In this document: positions 10,708 through 21,100 of the stretch, one piece after another
How positions within the stretch are numbered: the first letter of the stretch is position 1
How the letters are laid out: the number at the start of each line of letters is the position of its first letter
Source of the DNA: Prorocentrum cordatum
Lineage: Eukaryota > Sar > Dinophyceae > Prorocentrales > Prorocentraceae
Assembly: GCA_963575745.1 (NCBI GenBank)
Contig: CAUYUJ010014610.1
Coordinates: 276,383-340,382, forward strand
DNA: 64,000 bases
Direction: 5' to 3'
Translations under genes and position numbers: made by a program
The notes under the pieces: model-generated
Told to the model about the DNA's origin: nothing
Seen by the model: only the letters and a program-made list of their open reading frames with translations
The model's database searches: none

Positions 10708-13700
10708 ATGTACATGAGCATGCAGGGGTATCTAAGGATGCGTGCTGACATGCAGCTTTTGGCTCATCGCTCGCGCCGCCCGCCAGGCCTCGCCATCATG
10801 TGGCGCCTAGCCTGCAGCCTGGCCCTCCCCTCGCTCGCTGGAGCACACCCGTCTTCAGGCGGTGCGCCCCAGCACGGAGGAGAGGTTTTCCTGCGACACG
10901 CTGAACGTGGGATTCTTTTCTACCTCTACGATGACAGCATCTACAAGTACGATCACTGCACCATTTTGGACCCGATCGTGAACAGCACCGTAGCCGCGGG
11001 TCCGTGCGGCAACGAACCGCTGGGCGCCATCGTGAGCGCATACACACCCTTGTCAACTACGACACATGCATCGAAATCCACTCCCAGCGTGGCCTCGACT
11101 GCGGTGCTGCAGATCCTTGACGGGGACGTTGATTTAGGCCAGGCACACAGTGGCGGCTTCAGCCCCGCTGTTGTGCCCCGCTATTGCCCCACGGGTCTCA
11201 CCACCCCGCTGTGCGCTAGGGGCGAACCCGAGGAGGACCCTGCTTTCTGGCACCTGATGATGATCCGCGCCCGGCTCATACCGTGTGCTGCGGCGTGGGC
11301 ACCAGGTGAGGACCACCAGGACGTGTTCTGGGCATGGCTCGAGGACTGCGTCCCGTACATCCTGGCGACGCTCCATCTGCCACAGTACGATCACCTTTTT
11401 CAGGAGGAGTCTGAGGACACAACCGACGCCCTGCGTCAGCGCACCGCGGTCGACATGTGCGAGGACATCTGGCACAGAGCGGGCCCCGACAGGCAGCGCA
11501 TCAACCGCAACCTCACTCGTATCCAGAGCAGCCGCGAGTACGCCACCCGCTATTTTGGCCTCCTTCTGGAATACCAGGGCGCTCGAGCCACTCTCGTCGG
11601 CCCTGAGGCTTTCACGGCACCTTTGCCGCCATACCTCTCACGGGCCCATGCTCTGCTGCCAAGAGGCCTCCCTCCACCCGACCAAGACGCCATGGCGTAC
11701 CTCGCCGACGTGATCCTGCACCAACCGCCAGACATGCTGCCGCTCGTCGAGGAGGAGCTCGCCGCGGCGCCGATGGACGGCACCGATCAGGCCGCAGATG
11801 ACCCTGTATCATGGCTGCTTCAGCACATCGCGGCCAGCGACATCGGCAACACATCCATGGACTCGTTCCACGCGTCGGAAGATAGCCAGGACGGCATCGA
11901 TACCCAGGATCGAGACGGCACGATACCACCAGGCGACTCGGCCCAGCGTGACCGCGACAGTGAACCCTACTTTGGGCACACCTCGTTGCACAGCAGTCCG
12001 CCCCACAACTCAGCTCAGGCCGACCCCAGCGCACCGCTCAACGACGCTGAAGGCGTCACTGCCGCTGACGCGACAAGCCATTCCACTGCATCGCCAGCTC
12101 ATGCCAGCCCGTGCAGTGGCGGCTTCAGCCCCGCTGCACCACTGGATAGACCTGGACATCCCCAGACCGCAGGTGGCAGCACCACGCCCTTCACCTCCGT
12201 ACACCGTGACAACGTGACTGACTCCAACCCCAGTGCCATTGACCACTGGCAGGCCGACATCGACAACGACCCCATCGATGATGAGTACCCAGATGCCAGC
12301 GGTTCCCACGAGCCCCAGCACAGCGCAGCGGCATCACGACATTGTGGCTGCCTCATCTGCCTCTTTGTGGCCACGTACGCCATCGCGAAAGCAATGCCGT
12401 ACAAGGACCAGATCGATGGGTACTTGCCGACACCGAGCCGAGACCCCAGCTACCGACAACGACGACGACGCAAAGCGACGGCACCAGGCCCATCGGTGTC
12501 CACCACATCCCGACGCAAAACGACATACAATGTCACGTCCACATTGTGGGCCACTCTCAAATGGACCAGCGTCAAACTCAGAGATAGCGTCTCGGGCGGA
12601 GCCACTGCAGACGGGGTCGGCCTCGGGGGTGTCCTGAAATGGGCCAGCGGCAAGCTAGGGGCTATTGCCACGGGTGGAGTCGTGTGTGGTCTTCTACTCG
12701 TCGGTGCCAATCTTCTTGCCCAGGGAGCTGTCGGACACGTAGGAGCCCGCATCTGTGCGCGGGCCCTGGACTCATCCACAGCCCAGTGGTGCCTCCGCTG
12801 TTGCCAACCGAGCAGGAGGCCGCGTGATGAGGCCACATACAAAAAGCCGTGCACGCTCGCCGACGAACACGACGACCAGCATGTGCACGCACTCCGACAT
12901 CCGCTGCTGCAGGAACACTACGCCGCAGCAGTTGCCGCCGCAGTCGCCGATGTCACTACCGCCACCACCGCCGCCATCGTCGAAGTCACTGCCGCCGTAT
13001 CGCGAGCCTCGTCTGACACACCAAGATCGACCAGCCCGTCTCCACGAGACGGCTCCAAGAGCGGCGCGGCATTCGGTAACCTACCGACTAACGAGGATGC
13101 CACAGCACACGGCAGCGACACCGAGGCAAGGGAAACGCGTGAGCGCACCCACGATAGCCCGTGGTCCATCTTCCGACATGCTGACGCTCGTGGGTCCTCC
13201 CCCGACGCGGACACCCAACCACCACGACGGCGAGCACGCTATGCATCACCCGACAGGCCCCAGGCGCCTTCAGGCCCTGGTATGCCTTACACAGCCCTCA
13301 AGCCACCGACACGCAACTTACGCAACACCATCCAGCGCGACCCAGCGGTCCCCGTGCCGCCGAAGAGCATACTTAACGCCCTTTATCAAAACGGCTTTGC
13401 GCTAGGTAACAGTGGCGTGTCTACAGAGGACATCAAAGACGCTCTGCGACTCCACGACCATCCTCGATTTACTCATGATCCAACACTCCAAGCGCTGGGG
13501 CCGTGGACGGACAACATGCAGAGGCCCCCGAACCGCCTCACTTGGGTGCTGGAAGACTCGGGCGGGAACTCAGGCGAGACAATCTTCCCATACCTCACGT
13601 GGGACCTCCGCCAACCCACCACCGACGCGCCCACTGTCTTCTGGCATGGGACCCGCGGCGACCATGCGGCCCGTCTTGCTGCCAGTGGAGGGCACCTCTT

Positions 13701-13872
13701 GCCAGGTCCCCGCCGTGAAGCGAAGGGCCGAACTGGCACCAACGTTGGCCGCACGTACGCGAGCTTGCACCCTTCGCTGGCCGCGTGGTACGCAATGCCG
13801 CCCCACCCGCCCTACAGTCTTGAAGACGACACCCTCGCGTGGGGACCCATCGCACTCTGGATGTGCGAATAA
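10708..13872 (+). CDS. Element A accessory ORF: membrane-anchored, ADP-ribosyltransferase-like C-terminus
   Basis: The first in-frame ATG is at 10708. A second at 10798 starts a better signal peptide, MWRLACSLALPSLAGA. After a ~450-residue region with acidic and Cys/Trp-containing segments come a Cys-rich hydrophobic stretch (CGCLICLFVATYAIAKAMP, near 12341) and a likely TM segment (TGGVVCGLLLVGANLLA, near 12670), then a Ser/Pro/Arg-rich linker. The C-terminal ~90 residues contain FWHGTRGDHAARLAASG, GRTYASLHPSLAAWYA and end in LWMCE. A His-Gly-Thr, a later Tyr-x-Ser with Ala-x-x-Tyr-Ala, and a final Glu match the H-Y-E order of PARP/ART domains. This is motif-level similarity only. Hairpins H2-H5 lie inside the ORF. 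A secreted or membrane protein in a LINE is unusual. The real domain may extend past the stop. Confidence 0.6.
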   Translation: MYMSMQGYLRMRADMQLLAHRSRRPPGLAIMWRLACSLALPSLAGAHPSSGGAPQHGGEVFLRHAERGILFYLYDDSIYKYDHCTILDPIVNSTVAAGPCGNEPLGAIVSAYTPLSTTTHASKSTPSVASTAVLQILDGDVDLGQAHSGGFSPAVVPRYCPTGLTTPLCARGEPEEDPAFWHLMMIRARLIPCAAAWAPGEDHQDVFWAWLEDCVPYILATLHLPQYDHLFQEESEDTTDALRQRTAVDMCEDIWHRAGPDRQRINRNLTRIQSSREYATRYFGLLLEYQGARATLVGPEAFTAPLPPYLSRAHALLPRGLPPPDQDAMAYLADVILHQPPDMLPLVEEELAAAPMDGTDQAADDPVSWLLQHIAASDIGNTSMDSFHASEDSQDGIDTQDRDGTIPPGDSAQRDRDSEPYFGHTSLHSSPPHNSAQADPSAPLNDAEGVTAADATSHSTASPAHASPCSGGFSPAAPLDRPGHPQTAGGSTTPFTSVHRDNVTDSNPSAIDHWQADIDNDPIDDEYPDASGSHEPQHSAAASRHCGCLICLFVATYAIAKAMPYKDQIDGYLPTPSRDPSYRQRRRRKATAPGPSVSTTSRRKTTYNVTSTLWATLKWTSVKLRDSVSGGATADGVGLGGVLKWASGKLGAIATGGVVCGLLLVGANLLAQGAVGHVGARICARALDSSTAQWCLRCCQPSRRPRDEATYKKPCTLADEHDDQHVHALRHPLLQEHYAAAVAAAVADVTTATTAAIVEVTAAVSRASSDTPRSTSPSPRDGSKSGAAFGNLPTNEDATAHGSDTEARETRERTHDSPWSIFRHADARGSSPDADTQPPRRRARYASPDRPQAPSGPGMPYTALKPPTRNLRNTIQRDPAVPVPPKSILNALYQNGFALGNSGVSTEDIKDALRLHDHPRFTHDPTLQALGPWTDNMQRPPNRLTWVLEDSGGNSGETIFPYLTWDLRQPTTDAPTVFWHGTRGDHAARLAASGGHLLPGPRREAKGRTGTNVGRTYASLHPSLAAWYAMPPHPPYSLEDDTLAWGPIALWMCE
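10843..10867 (+). repeat. Structured hairpin H2
   Basis: Arms GCACACC / GGTGCGC (one mismatch) around cGTCTTCAGGC. Confidence 0.7.
11142..11177 (+). repeat. Structured hairpin H3
   Basis: Arms GGCACACAG / CTGTTGTGCC around the core. One T is bulged on the 3' side 11 nt after the first A of the AGCC arm. Confidence 0.85.
12111..12139 (+). repeat. Structured hairpin H4
   Basis: Arms GTGCAG / CTGCAC around TGGcGGCTTCAGCCCCG. Confidence 0.8.
13260..13280 (+). repeat. Structured hairpin H5
   Basis: Arms CCAGG / CCTGG around cGCCTTCAGGC. GGC / GCC can pair further out beyond an internal loop. Confidence 0.75.
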
Positions 13873-14175
13873 AAAGAAATAAAAACGCTGAGGGGGCCAC
13901 CCAACCACCGGCGCGGGGAAAACATGCACAAACTACGTGATAAGGGGAGCCCACTGAAAAAGAAAGAAACAAAACGAATGGAAAAAGAACACGAAATAAA
14001 AAAAAAGAAAAAAAGTAAATAAAAAAAACAAACAAAAAAAAATAGAAAAAACTGACAAAAAAGAAGGAAAGAAAAAAAAAAAAAAAAAAAAAAAACAAGT
14101 ATTGAAAAACAGAAAAGAAATAAAACAAAGAAAAGAAAATACAAATAAAAAAAAAAAAAAGAAAAATAAAAAAAG
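13873..14175. other. A-rich spacer between two element A ORFs
   Basis: Dominated by A runs broken by G, T or C, densest at 13960-14175. It separates two accessory ORFs. It could be a relict poly(A) tail of an inserted or spliced mRNA, or a simple expansion. No gene is seen. Confidence 0.75.
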
Positions 14176-14234
14176 ATGAGAAAAAGAAAAGAGCGCGCCT
14201 CATTTACCCTCGGGTCCAGAGCCTCCTCATCCGC

Positions 14235-17200
14235 ATGGACTGGTGTGCCCCCACAGAAGCTGCTTCCAGGTGCCGTGCCCTACCACACGCCTATGGCATG
14301 GGCGACTGCGCGCACGCCCTTCACATCGCTGGCTACGATCATCCAGATCTCCGTGAGGCGGCTGAAGCTCACGACCAGGAAGCTAGCACCAGGCGCAGAC
14401 CAGCCATCGCGGCAACGTGGCCACCGCCGCAGGCACTATACTCGCCAGAGGCAGCGCGAGTATGGGCCAAACAGCACTACGACACGGAAGCAGCCACCAG
14501 GGATGACCCTAACCAGCCCCGCCCACGCGTCTCGCTTCACATGCTCCAGCTGGACCCGAAACCACTCATTGACCTGGTGTACACTGGCTTGCAAGCTGTC
14601 CCCGTGCGGGGGCACCCTGACGCACGCGGGTCGCGCCCCAGCGGCTCCAGCCCTGGGGCCGCGTCGGGCCCACCACGCACGTACAAGTCAAGCACAGCCC
14701 TGGCGCACAGTCCAGACCGCTCATCGACGTCATCAGGAGCCGACGAACGCCGTACGCCTTCCCTCATCAGCGCGGCCGCCGCCCTCGCCCGAGGCCGTGC
14801 CCGCCCACGGCGATCTGCCTCTCGCTCTCGCTCGTCACGACAGAGTGGCGGGAACTCCACCTCAGACAACAGTGGCATCGAGACGTGGGAGCACATTGTG
14901 ACGGAAGAGGAGCCGACTGCCTACCACGTCCTCGCCTACCACGTCCGTGATGTGCGGACCCGTGTCAATGCCCCTGGCATCGAGGTCTGGCTTGACCCTG
15001 GTGATCACAACGACGGTGCCTACTTACCGTGGGGGACGACAGTCATGGGCCACCGCGTTATTGACCCTGCGGTGGCGGGGCGGGACGGCTGGGTCATCCT
15101 CCACCACGACCACGGCGACACCACTACTAAGCTCTGGGCACCGACCCAAGTCCACGTCAAAGCGGACAACACCTGGCGCACCGTCATGGTACCAGCGGAC
15201 ATGGGGCCCCAGTGGATCAGGTGCCATGCCGAGGACGCTCGCCTCCCCGCCGAGGTTGTCCGCACTACAGGCCAAACCTGGTTTGCTGACGTCTGGCCCT
15301 TGTGGGATCGGCCGCGACCCCACCCAGACGACCCAGGCACAAATGAGCATGCGCTCCCGCCTTTACCAGGACGCTGGTCTTGCCTACAGTGTCGATTCCA
15401 ATGCTGTCAGTACTGTGCGGCTCGCCGCAACACGCAGCTCGGCACCTCGGGCCAACCAACGTGCCCAGACTGCGCACGCAGCGGACTGCGTACACTCATG
15501 GACTGGTCCACGGACTACTCGTGCAACAGTTGGACGTGTGCATACAGCACCAACAACAGGGACTCCGACACATGCTGCCTGTCCAGCAGGTGCCCCCATC
15601 CCCCTAGTCCACACAGCCTGCTCGACGTCCGTGCCACAGGGATGCCGCCGCACATCCTTGCCCGCCAATTCGGCAACGCGCCAGCCCTCCACGACCTTAA
15701 GGAACCCCCCCGAGCGCCTTCAGGCCCCGGGGGGGAACCTCCACCACCAGGGCAAGCAGGTTACCAGGGTCAATGGTACTTCCCACCGCAGCCGCGGCGC
15801 GTCCCCAGGCAGGGACTGCCTGACGGCACAAGGCGGCCACCTGGATTCACAGGAACGGGGATGCCCGAAGAACCTTCCCCCGACCAACCGCTTTGGAGGG
15901 AAGGCTACGTGCTCTTCAGTCCCCACCAGGCCTTCAAGGAGGAATTCACCTTCAACAAGACGGTCCGCCGACCCTACTCCCTAGCCATTACCAACATGTA
16001 CAGGGATCGTGTCACGGTCAGGACCGTCTGCGAGTCGATCGCCGAGCGCATCCACACTACCCGCACCCGCTGGCGAGATGTGGTACTGTACTGGGACGCC
16101 GAGGGTGGTCCTGGGCATCAAGCCCTCGACTACGACATGCGACTCTGCGACGCCATGGTGAGCCGTGCCACGACCGAAGCCGAGCTAAACCACGACCGCA
16201 GCAACCGTGGTAGTTTCTGCCTCTATGGACCAGCGCACCAGCGAGCCGTCAACATCACGGCGATCTCCGAGCCGCAGAACATCGACAACATGGAGCATGT
16301 GCGGCGATACTCACCCGTAGGGGGGACCTACCCTGACCACGCCTTCGAGCACGTCTATCGGGGCTGGCAGCGGCCCGACGTGCCCACCAACCTCCCCGAC
16401 ACCCGTCCCCTCTCGAGAGCCGACTGGCAGCGACACCAACAGCACCAGCAGCGCATTCAGCAGCGGGACCAACGTGACGCAGGACAGCAGGGCACGCCAC
16501 GCTACCGCTCCCCCGCGCGAGTCCCGACAGGCGGTAACACGGCCTACGACGGGGTTGCCGCCTACTACCGTGGCCCCGTAGGTGCCAGGCCCGCGGCTGC
16601 TGGAGCAGCCGCCTCCAGCTACGGCCACGCCCCCCACGCCAGGGTACACCCAGCGGTCATCGGCTACCCGCGTGCACCCGTGCAGGCCCTCCCAAGGGCC
16701 ACCTCGCCAGTGCCAGGATCCACGCGCGCCTGGGGCCTTTACTCAGGCCGACATGATGGCACCTCCAGCAACCAGCCCGCAGTGATAACCCCTGCGGCTT
16801 CAGCCCAGGGGGCTGCAACAAACCGAGGCAGGGCTGGGCGCCCCGAAGGATGGCGTGATGCGAACGTGCGCGCTTGGCAACCGCGCCAGCACACGCCCCC
16901 GCCAAACGTGGCTGCAGCACTGCGCCCTGCCCAAGCAAAACCTGCCCCACCTGAGCGGGAGAGGCAGCCGCTTACCCCGCTCGTCCTCACGCACATCCAG
17001 GCGCATCACAGCGCCTCCCCGCGGCACAGCGAGGGAAGCGCCCACCGCGTCAGCCCCCGCCCCGACGCTGTCGACCCTGACCAGGCCACAGCCACGGCGG
17101 AGGGCGGCACAAGCGCCTCTCGCCAGCCCAGCCCATCACCCTGCGCGGCGCCGATCCGATCCCCGAGCAGGGCGGATTCCGAGCGCGCTAATGCCCAGGC

Positions 17201-17786
17201 GATCTCGCCACGCGACCGCCACACGGGCGGGCGCGTCCCGCGCAGCAGGACCTGCAGCCGCCACAGTTCACGCAAGGCCCCAGGGAGCTCCACGAGCTCG
17301 CCGCCTCGCGAGACTCAGGCAGATGGCCGAGCCCCCGAAGTGGTGCCACGCTTCGGAGCCAGCGTCATCGAACCTGGCCAGGTCGACCTCGAGCCGACGC
17401 CGTCCACGGACCACGAGCCGCCGCTGCCCACCCGCGTGATCGCCCCCATCGACGAGGCGCCAACCTTCGACCCGTTCAAGAACAAGTATCGTGTCAAGAA
17501 CCTCGTGGCGGGTTTCGGCGGTGGCTCACCGCTCTCACCTCAGAGTCGGGGCGGATCCCCCGCCACCTCAGCTGCTGCCGCGGCAGCGGCGGCCCCGCGG
17601 GGAATCAGCCCTGTCCGCAACGTGGGCCTCACGGCAGCGGGCATGGACGAGGCCCAGCGCCAGGCCTCCGACCGTGCTGCTGGAGCTGTTCCACCAGATG
17701 CTGCACATCAAGATACTGACGGGGCGGGCGCGCCACCGCAGGACGGACCAGCGGTGTCGCGTGCGCAGTATATGCGCGTGCGTTGA
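14235..17786 (+). CDS. Element A Cys-rich accessory ORF
   Basis: ATG at 14235, 1183 codons. Residues ~1-130 are globular, followed by a Ser/Arg-rich disordered region. Residues ~220-340 form a coherent domain (AYHVRDVRTRVNAPGIEVW, GRDGWVILHHDHGD). Residues ~375-460 hold a dense Cys pattern beginning CLQCRFQCCQYCAARR, then CPDCARSG, CNSWTCAYS and CCLSSRCP, suggesting a multi-zinc binding region. A second globular domain follows (residues ~560-720, including TRWRDVVLYWDAEGGPGHQ and SFCLYGPAHQRAVN). The rest is Pro/Arg-rich. Hairpins H6-H8 lie inside. A zinc-binding protein placed before the endonuclease-RT could bind element RNA, but I cannot name a family. It lies in the same reading frame as the downstream EN-RT, separated by three in-frame stops. 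Confidence 0.6.
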   Translation: MDWCAPTEAASRCRALPHAYGMGDCAHALHIAGYDHPDLREAAEAHDQEASTRRRPAIAATWPPPQALYSPEAARVWAKQHYDTEAATRDDPNQPRPRVSLHMLQLDPKPLIDLVYTGLQAVPVRGHPDARGSRPSGSSPGAASGPPRTYKSSTALAHSPDRSSTSSGADERRTPSLISAAAALARGRARPRRSASRSRSSRQSGGNSTSDNSGIETWEHIVTEEEPTAYHVLAYHVRDVRTRVNAPGIEVWLDPGDHNDGAYLPWGTTVMGHRVIDPAVAGRDGWVILHHDHGDTTTKLWAPTQVHVKADNTWRTVMVPADMGPQWIRCHAEDARLPAEVVRTTGQTWFADVWPLWDRPRPHPDDPGTNEHALPPLPGRWSCLQCRFQCCQYCAARRNTQLGTSGQPTCPDCARSGLRTLMDWSTDYSCNSWTCAYSTNNRDSDTCCLSSRCPHPPSPHSLLDVRATGMPPHILARQFGNAPALHDLKEPPRAPSGPGGEPPPPGQAGYQGQWYFPPQPRRVPRQGLPDGTRRPPGFTGTGMPEEPSPDQPLWREGYVLFSPHQAFKEEFTFNKTVRRPYSLAITNMYRDRVTVRTVCESIAERIHTTRTRWRDVVLYWDAEGGPGHQALDYDMRLCDAMVSRATTEAELNHDRSNRGSFCLYGPAHQRAVNITAISEPQNIDNMEHVRRYSPVGGTYPDHAFEHVYRGWQRPDVPTNLPDTRPLSRADWQRHQQHQQRIQQRDQRDAGQQGTPRYRSPARVPTGGNTAYDGVAAYYRGPVGARPAAAGAAASSYGHAPHARVHPAVIGYPRAPVQALPRATSPVPGSTRAWGLYSGRHDGTSSNQPAVITPAASAQGAATNRGRAGRPEGWRDANVRAWQPRQHTPPPNVAAALRPAQAKPAPPERERQPLTPLVLTHIQAHHSASPRHSEGSAHRVSPRPDAVDPDQATATAEGGTSASRQPSPSPCAAPIRSPSRADSERANAQAISPRDRHTGGRVPRSRTCSRHSSRKAPGSSTSSPPRETQADGRAPEVVPRFGASVIEPGQVDLEPTPSTDHEPPLPTRVIAPIDEAPTFDPFKNKYRVKNLVAGFGGGSPLSPQSRGGSPATSAAAAAAAAPRGISPVRNVGLTAAGMDEAQRQASDRAAGAVPPDAAHQDTDGAGAPPQDGPAVSRAQYMRVR
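14632..14663 (+). repeat. Structured hairpin H6
   Basis: Arms CGCGCCCCAG / CTGGGGCCGCG with core cGGCTCCAGCC (loop TCCA). One C is bulged on the 3' side at the same distance as in H3. Confidence 0.8.
15705..15735 (+). repeat. Structured hairpin H7
   Basis: CCCCCCCG / CGGGGGGG arms, a small ag/cc internal loop, then cGCCTTCAGGC. Confidence 0.7.
16789..16811 (+). repeat. Structured hairpin H8
   Basis: CCCCTG / CAGGGG around cGGCTTCAGCC. GCAG / CTGC can pair further out across an internal loop. Confidence 0.8.
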
Positions 17787-18004
17787 GCCGCTGCCGCGCC
17801 TAGCCGCCGCCGCTGGTTCGCTTTTGCTTTTGTGTTCGGCAGGACGGATCGAGGAGTCGCCTCCCTCTCCCTCTGCTGCCGTCTCACCTCTCCTCCCCTC
17901 GTCCCCTACGGTACTGGAGTGAGGAGGATTTTTCGTGACATTTTTACTGACGTTTATGAACCCCCCCCTGGCGCAGTGCCGACCGTGTCCCGCCTATACT
18001 TCTG

Positions 18005-18034
18005 GCCTGACGGCGGCTTCAGCCCCGGTCAAGC
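18005..18034 (+). repeat. Structured hairpin H9
   Basis: GCCTGAC / GTCAAGC (one mismatch) around GGcGGCTTCAGCCCC with a bulged G. It sits between ORFs, just before the endonuclease. Confidence 0.7.
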
Positions 18035-18101
18035 TAATCCATAGGAACGCCATGAGCTCCTACTGTGGCCACGCCTTCTACCTGGGCGAGGGTCAGGCTG
18101 A

Positions 18102-21100
18102 CCTACACCGTGCGGGGCGTGCAAACCCCAGCTCCACCGATGGAGACGGGCCAGGTCGCTCCATACACCTCGTCAGCCTAACATCACCAGTCTCTCAGCG
18201 AATTGGCCAACCATCACCGCTCTTGGTGTCGACCACAACGCCGCAGTCATAGCACTGCAGGAGACCCGACATGCCAAGCCGACTAGACAAGCCATCGCTA
18301 CCAGCGCCGCCAATCCACTCCACGGAGGATACCACGCCAGTCATGGACCTGACCTAGATCTGGCGCGAGCCCAGCGCAGAGCTGCCCACGGCGGCACAGA
18401 CCACACCGTTGTGGGCAACACTGGCGCCTCGGGAGGGGTCGCCATCCTCTCTAAGGAAGCCATTGTCGACTCCACTGTCGACGACAATGCGCCCTGTATC
18501 GTCGCCCTCAAGGCCAAGAAAAGATGGCACGAGGTCTTTCTCCCGCTCTGCACTCAACACCGCCGCAGGCGGCGACGAAACAACCACGGGCCCGCGGGGA
18601 TCTACATAGCGAGCCTCTACGGGAATGCTGGAGGAGACAGCACAGCTCTTTTTCGGCTCGCTGACTGCGCCGCCGCTAGGGTCGGCTCAGCCCCCTACTT
18701 CATCTGCATGGACGCCAATACGAACATCGACGACAATCCACACCTTCTGCACATGTTGCAGCACGGATGGTTTAACGTCGCTGAGGGCACACCAGACCAC
18801 ACCATGCACACATACGGCAATATCCCTGACTGGGACCGCGTCACCAAGTGCCCCCGCACTTCGCGCATCGATTATATCATTGCCAACCAAGCGGCGCGAT
18901 CCCTAGTCACCGACTTCTGCTATCTTCGCGACTTGCCAGCGAAGTCTCATGTTGGCCTGCAGGTCACGCTTGACCTCAGTCGCCTCGACCATACGGCCCG
19001 ACGTCTTCTTGCCCCCACGCCCAACCCTCCCGACGATGGAGCTCATGAGGGTCACGAGCTGCAGGCACTAGGGACCCTCATCGCTGGGCGATATCAGGAC
19101 CGCATGGAACAGGCCGACACACGCGACGACGTGGAGCGCATGTTCGCCCTGGCTAACGAGGCCAGCCATGAGTACCATCTCACCCGTCTGCGCGACCTGC
19201 CACCTCCACCGCCAGACCACCCAAAAAAGAAGCCCCCCCCCATGCACGGGCTCACGCCCACGTTCGAGGAGCGACCAGTTGTCCCCCGCGCCTTTCCCAC
19301 CTACGGAGCTTCCACGATACACATGAACCGACTGCGCAATCTCCATCGGCAACTCTGTGAGCTTCGTTTCATCGGACAGCACCATCATTTAGATTGCCGT
19401 GCCATCCCGCCGTACCTCGCGCAGCGCATCGACTGCACGTGGACCGCGGCCCGCCACCTATGCCACAAGCTGCGCCCCACGGTTCTCCTAGACTTCCCCG
19501 AGGCCTGGACCCCCGACGAGCCAGCACCTCACGGAGAGCACCTTGACGTTTTGATCCAACACCTCGACTTGGAGCTGGCGCGACGTGCGAACCGTGCCAA
19601 AGCTGAACGCATCAAGATATGGGCTGAGGTCGTCCGCGAGCCAAGCGGGCGAAAGGCGGCCATATACGCACGGGCTGCTGACAGCTCGCCCACGGCGTAT
19701 CTCCGCACGCCTACCACACCTGACGATACGCAACTTCACTGCGACACCAACGCCTTTAAACCTGACGAAGCTTGCACGGACGACAGCGACGCTGACACCG
19801 AAGCTGGCGGCTTCAGCCCCAGCGACGGTAGTTCGCCCGACACGGACAGCGACGAAGACCACACTCGTGAACCACCACCTGCGCAAGTCCCCGACATCCT
19901 CCCTGCCAACGCCATTGTTGCTAACACCAAGGACATGCTGAAGCTCATGGTCGACACCTGGGAGCCCATCTTGGGCATGTACCGTGCACGTGCGGGACAT
20001 GACGCCGAAGCCATGCCGACGTGGGCCGACTTCTACGACGAGTACCGTCAAGAGCTGCCTACGCCATCACCAGCTACCCCTTTCCACCTCACCGACGACC
20101 AACTCATCCACTTCATTCGCACCCGTTCACCGCGCCGCGCGGGGGGACTGGACGGCTGGACTACTAAGGAGGCTAAGGAGTTACCCGACGACATTCTTCG
20201 CCTCTTCGCCAGCGTCCTACGCGCTATGCAACGTACTGGCACCATCCCAGAACCCCTCCTCCACGTGCCAAACCCGTGCCTCCGAAAAGGCCGAGGCGAA
20301 CTCCCAACGGACCAACGACTTCTCTCGGTGCTTTCCGTTTGGATGTATGCGTGGGAAGCGCCAGCTTACCGCAGCCTCACGGACTGGCGGAAAGGAAGGA
20401 CCCACGCCACGAGCTTTGGCGCTGTCCCCAAAGCTACCATTGGGGACGTCAGCACCTCTCTTGCCCTGCGCATCGAACACGCCAGGGCCTTACTCCTTCC
20501 CTTAGCTGGGGCTGCCCTTGACCGACAGAAGTGTTTCGACTACCTCATCACGGACATCTGCCTTAACCTTGCGCTTCACGCGGGGTGCCCCCAAGACATC
20601 GATACTGTCCGCAGAAACTTCTACAGTCGCCACAAACGCTACATCCGCATGAACGGTGCGTACTCTAAGGAACTGGCCAGGACAAACGGTCACCTCCAGG
20701 GAAGCTCTTGGTCCCTGGACGACATTAAGCTGCTCATGTGTGTGTGGACCAAGAGACAGCATCGATACTTTCCGCGATCACTCAGCACTACCTTCGTTGA
20801 CGACAGCAACTCCACTACCCACACCGCGCCTGAGTTGCAGAAATCTCTTGATGAAACCGCCAAGTTTGATCGATTTTCTGGTCAACGCATTCATCCTGGC
20901 AAAGTGGCGGGGTGGGCGCTCACCGACGAGCTTCACACCGCCGTTACCCAGCTCACTCTGGCGGAACGGCCCTTACGCGTGGTCGACTCCTTTAAGCTCG
21001 TCGGGAGTTACATCAACGCCGAGGCAGCGCCGGCTCCAGCCGCGCTTAACCTCACGGCCACCGCTGACGCCCGTGTTCGCAGGGCGACAAGTCGCCTGCC

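Noticed and set aside
10757-10766. TTTTGGCTCA, the 3' part of the spliced leader
   Set aside because: Only ten bases match and the upstream half does not fit. Expected by chance at this window size with relaxed matching.
13960-14175. A-rich stretch as a gene-end poly(A) signal
   Set aside because: It lies inside element A between two ORFs and is interrupted by many G/C. Described as a spacer, since neither a signal nor an mRNA end can be shown.
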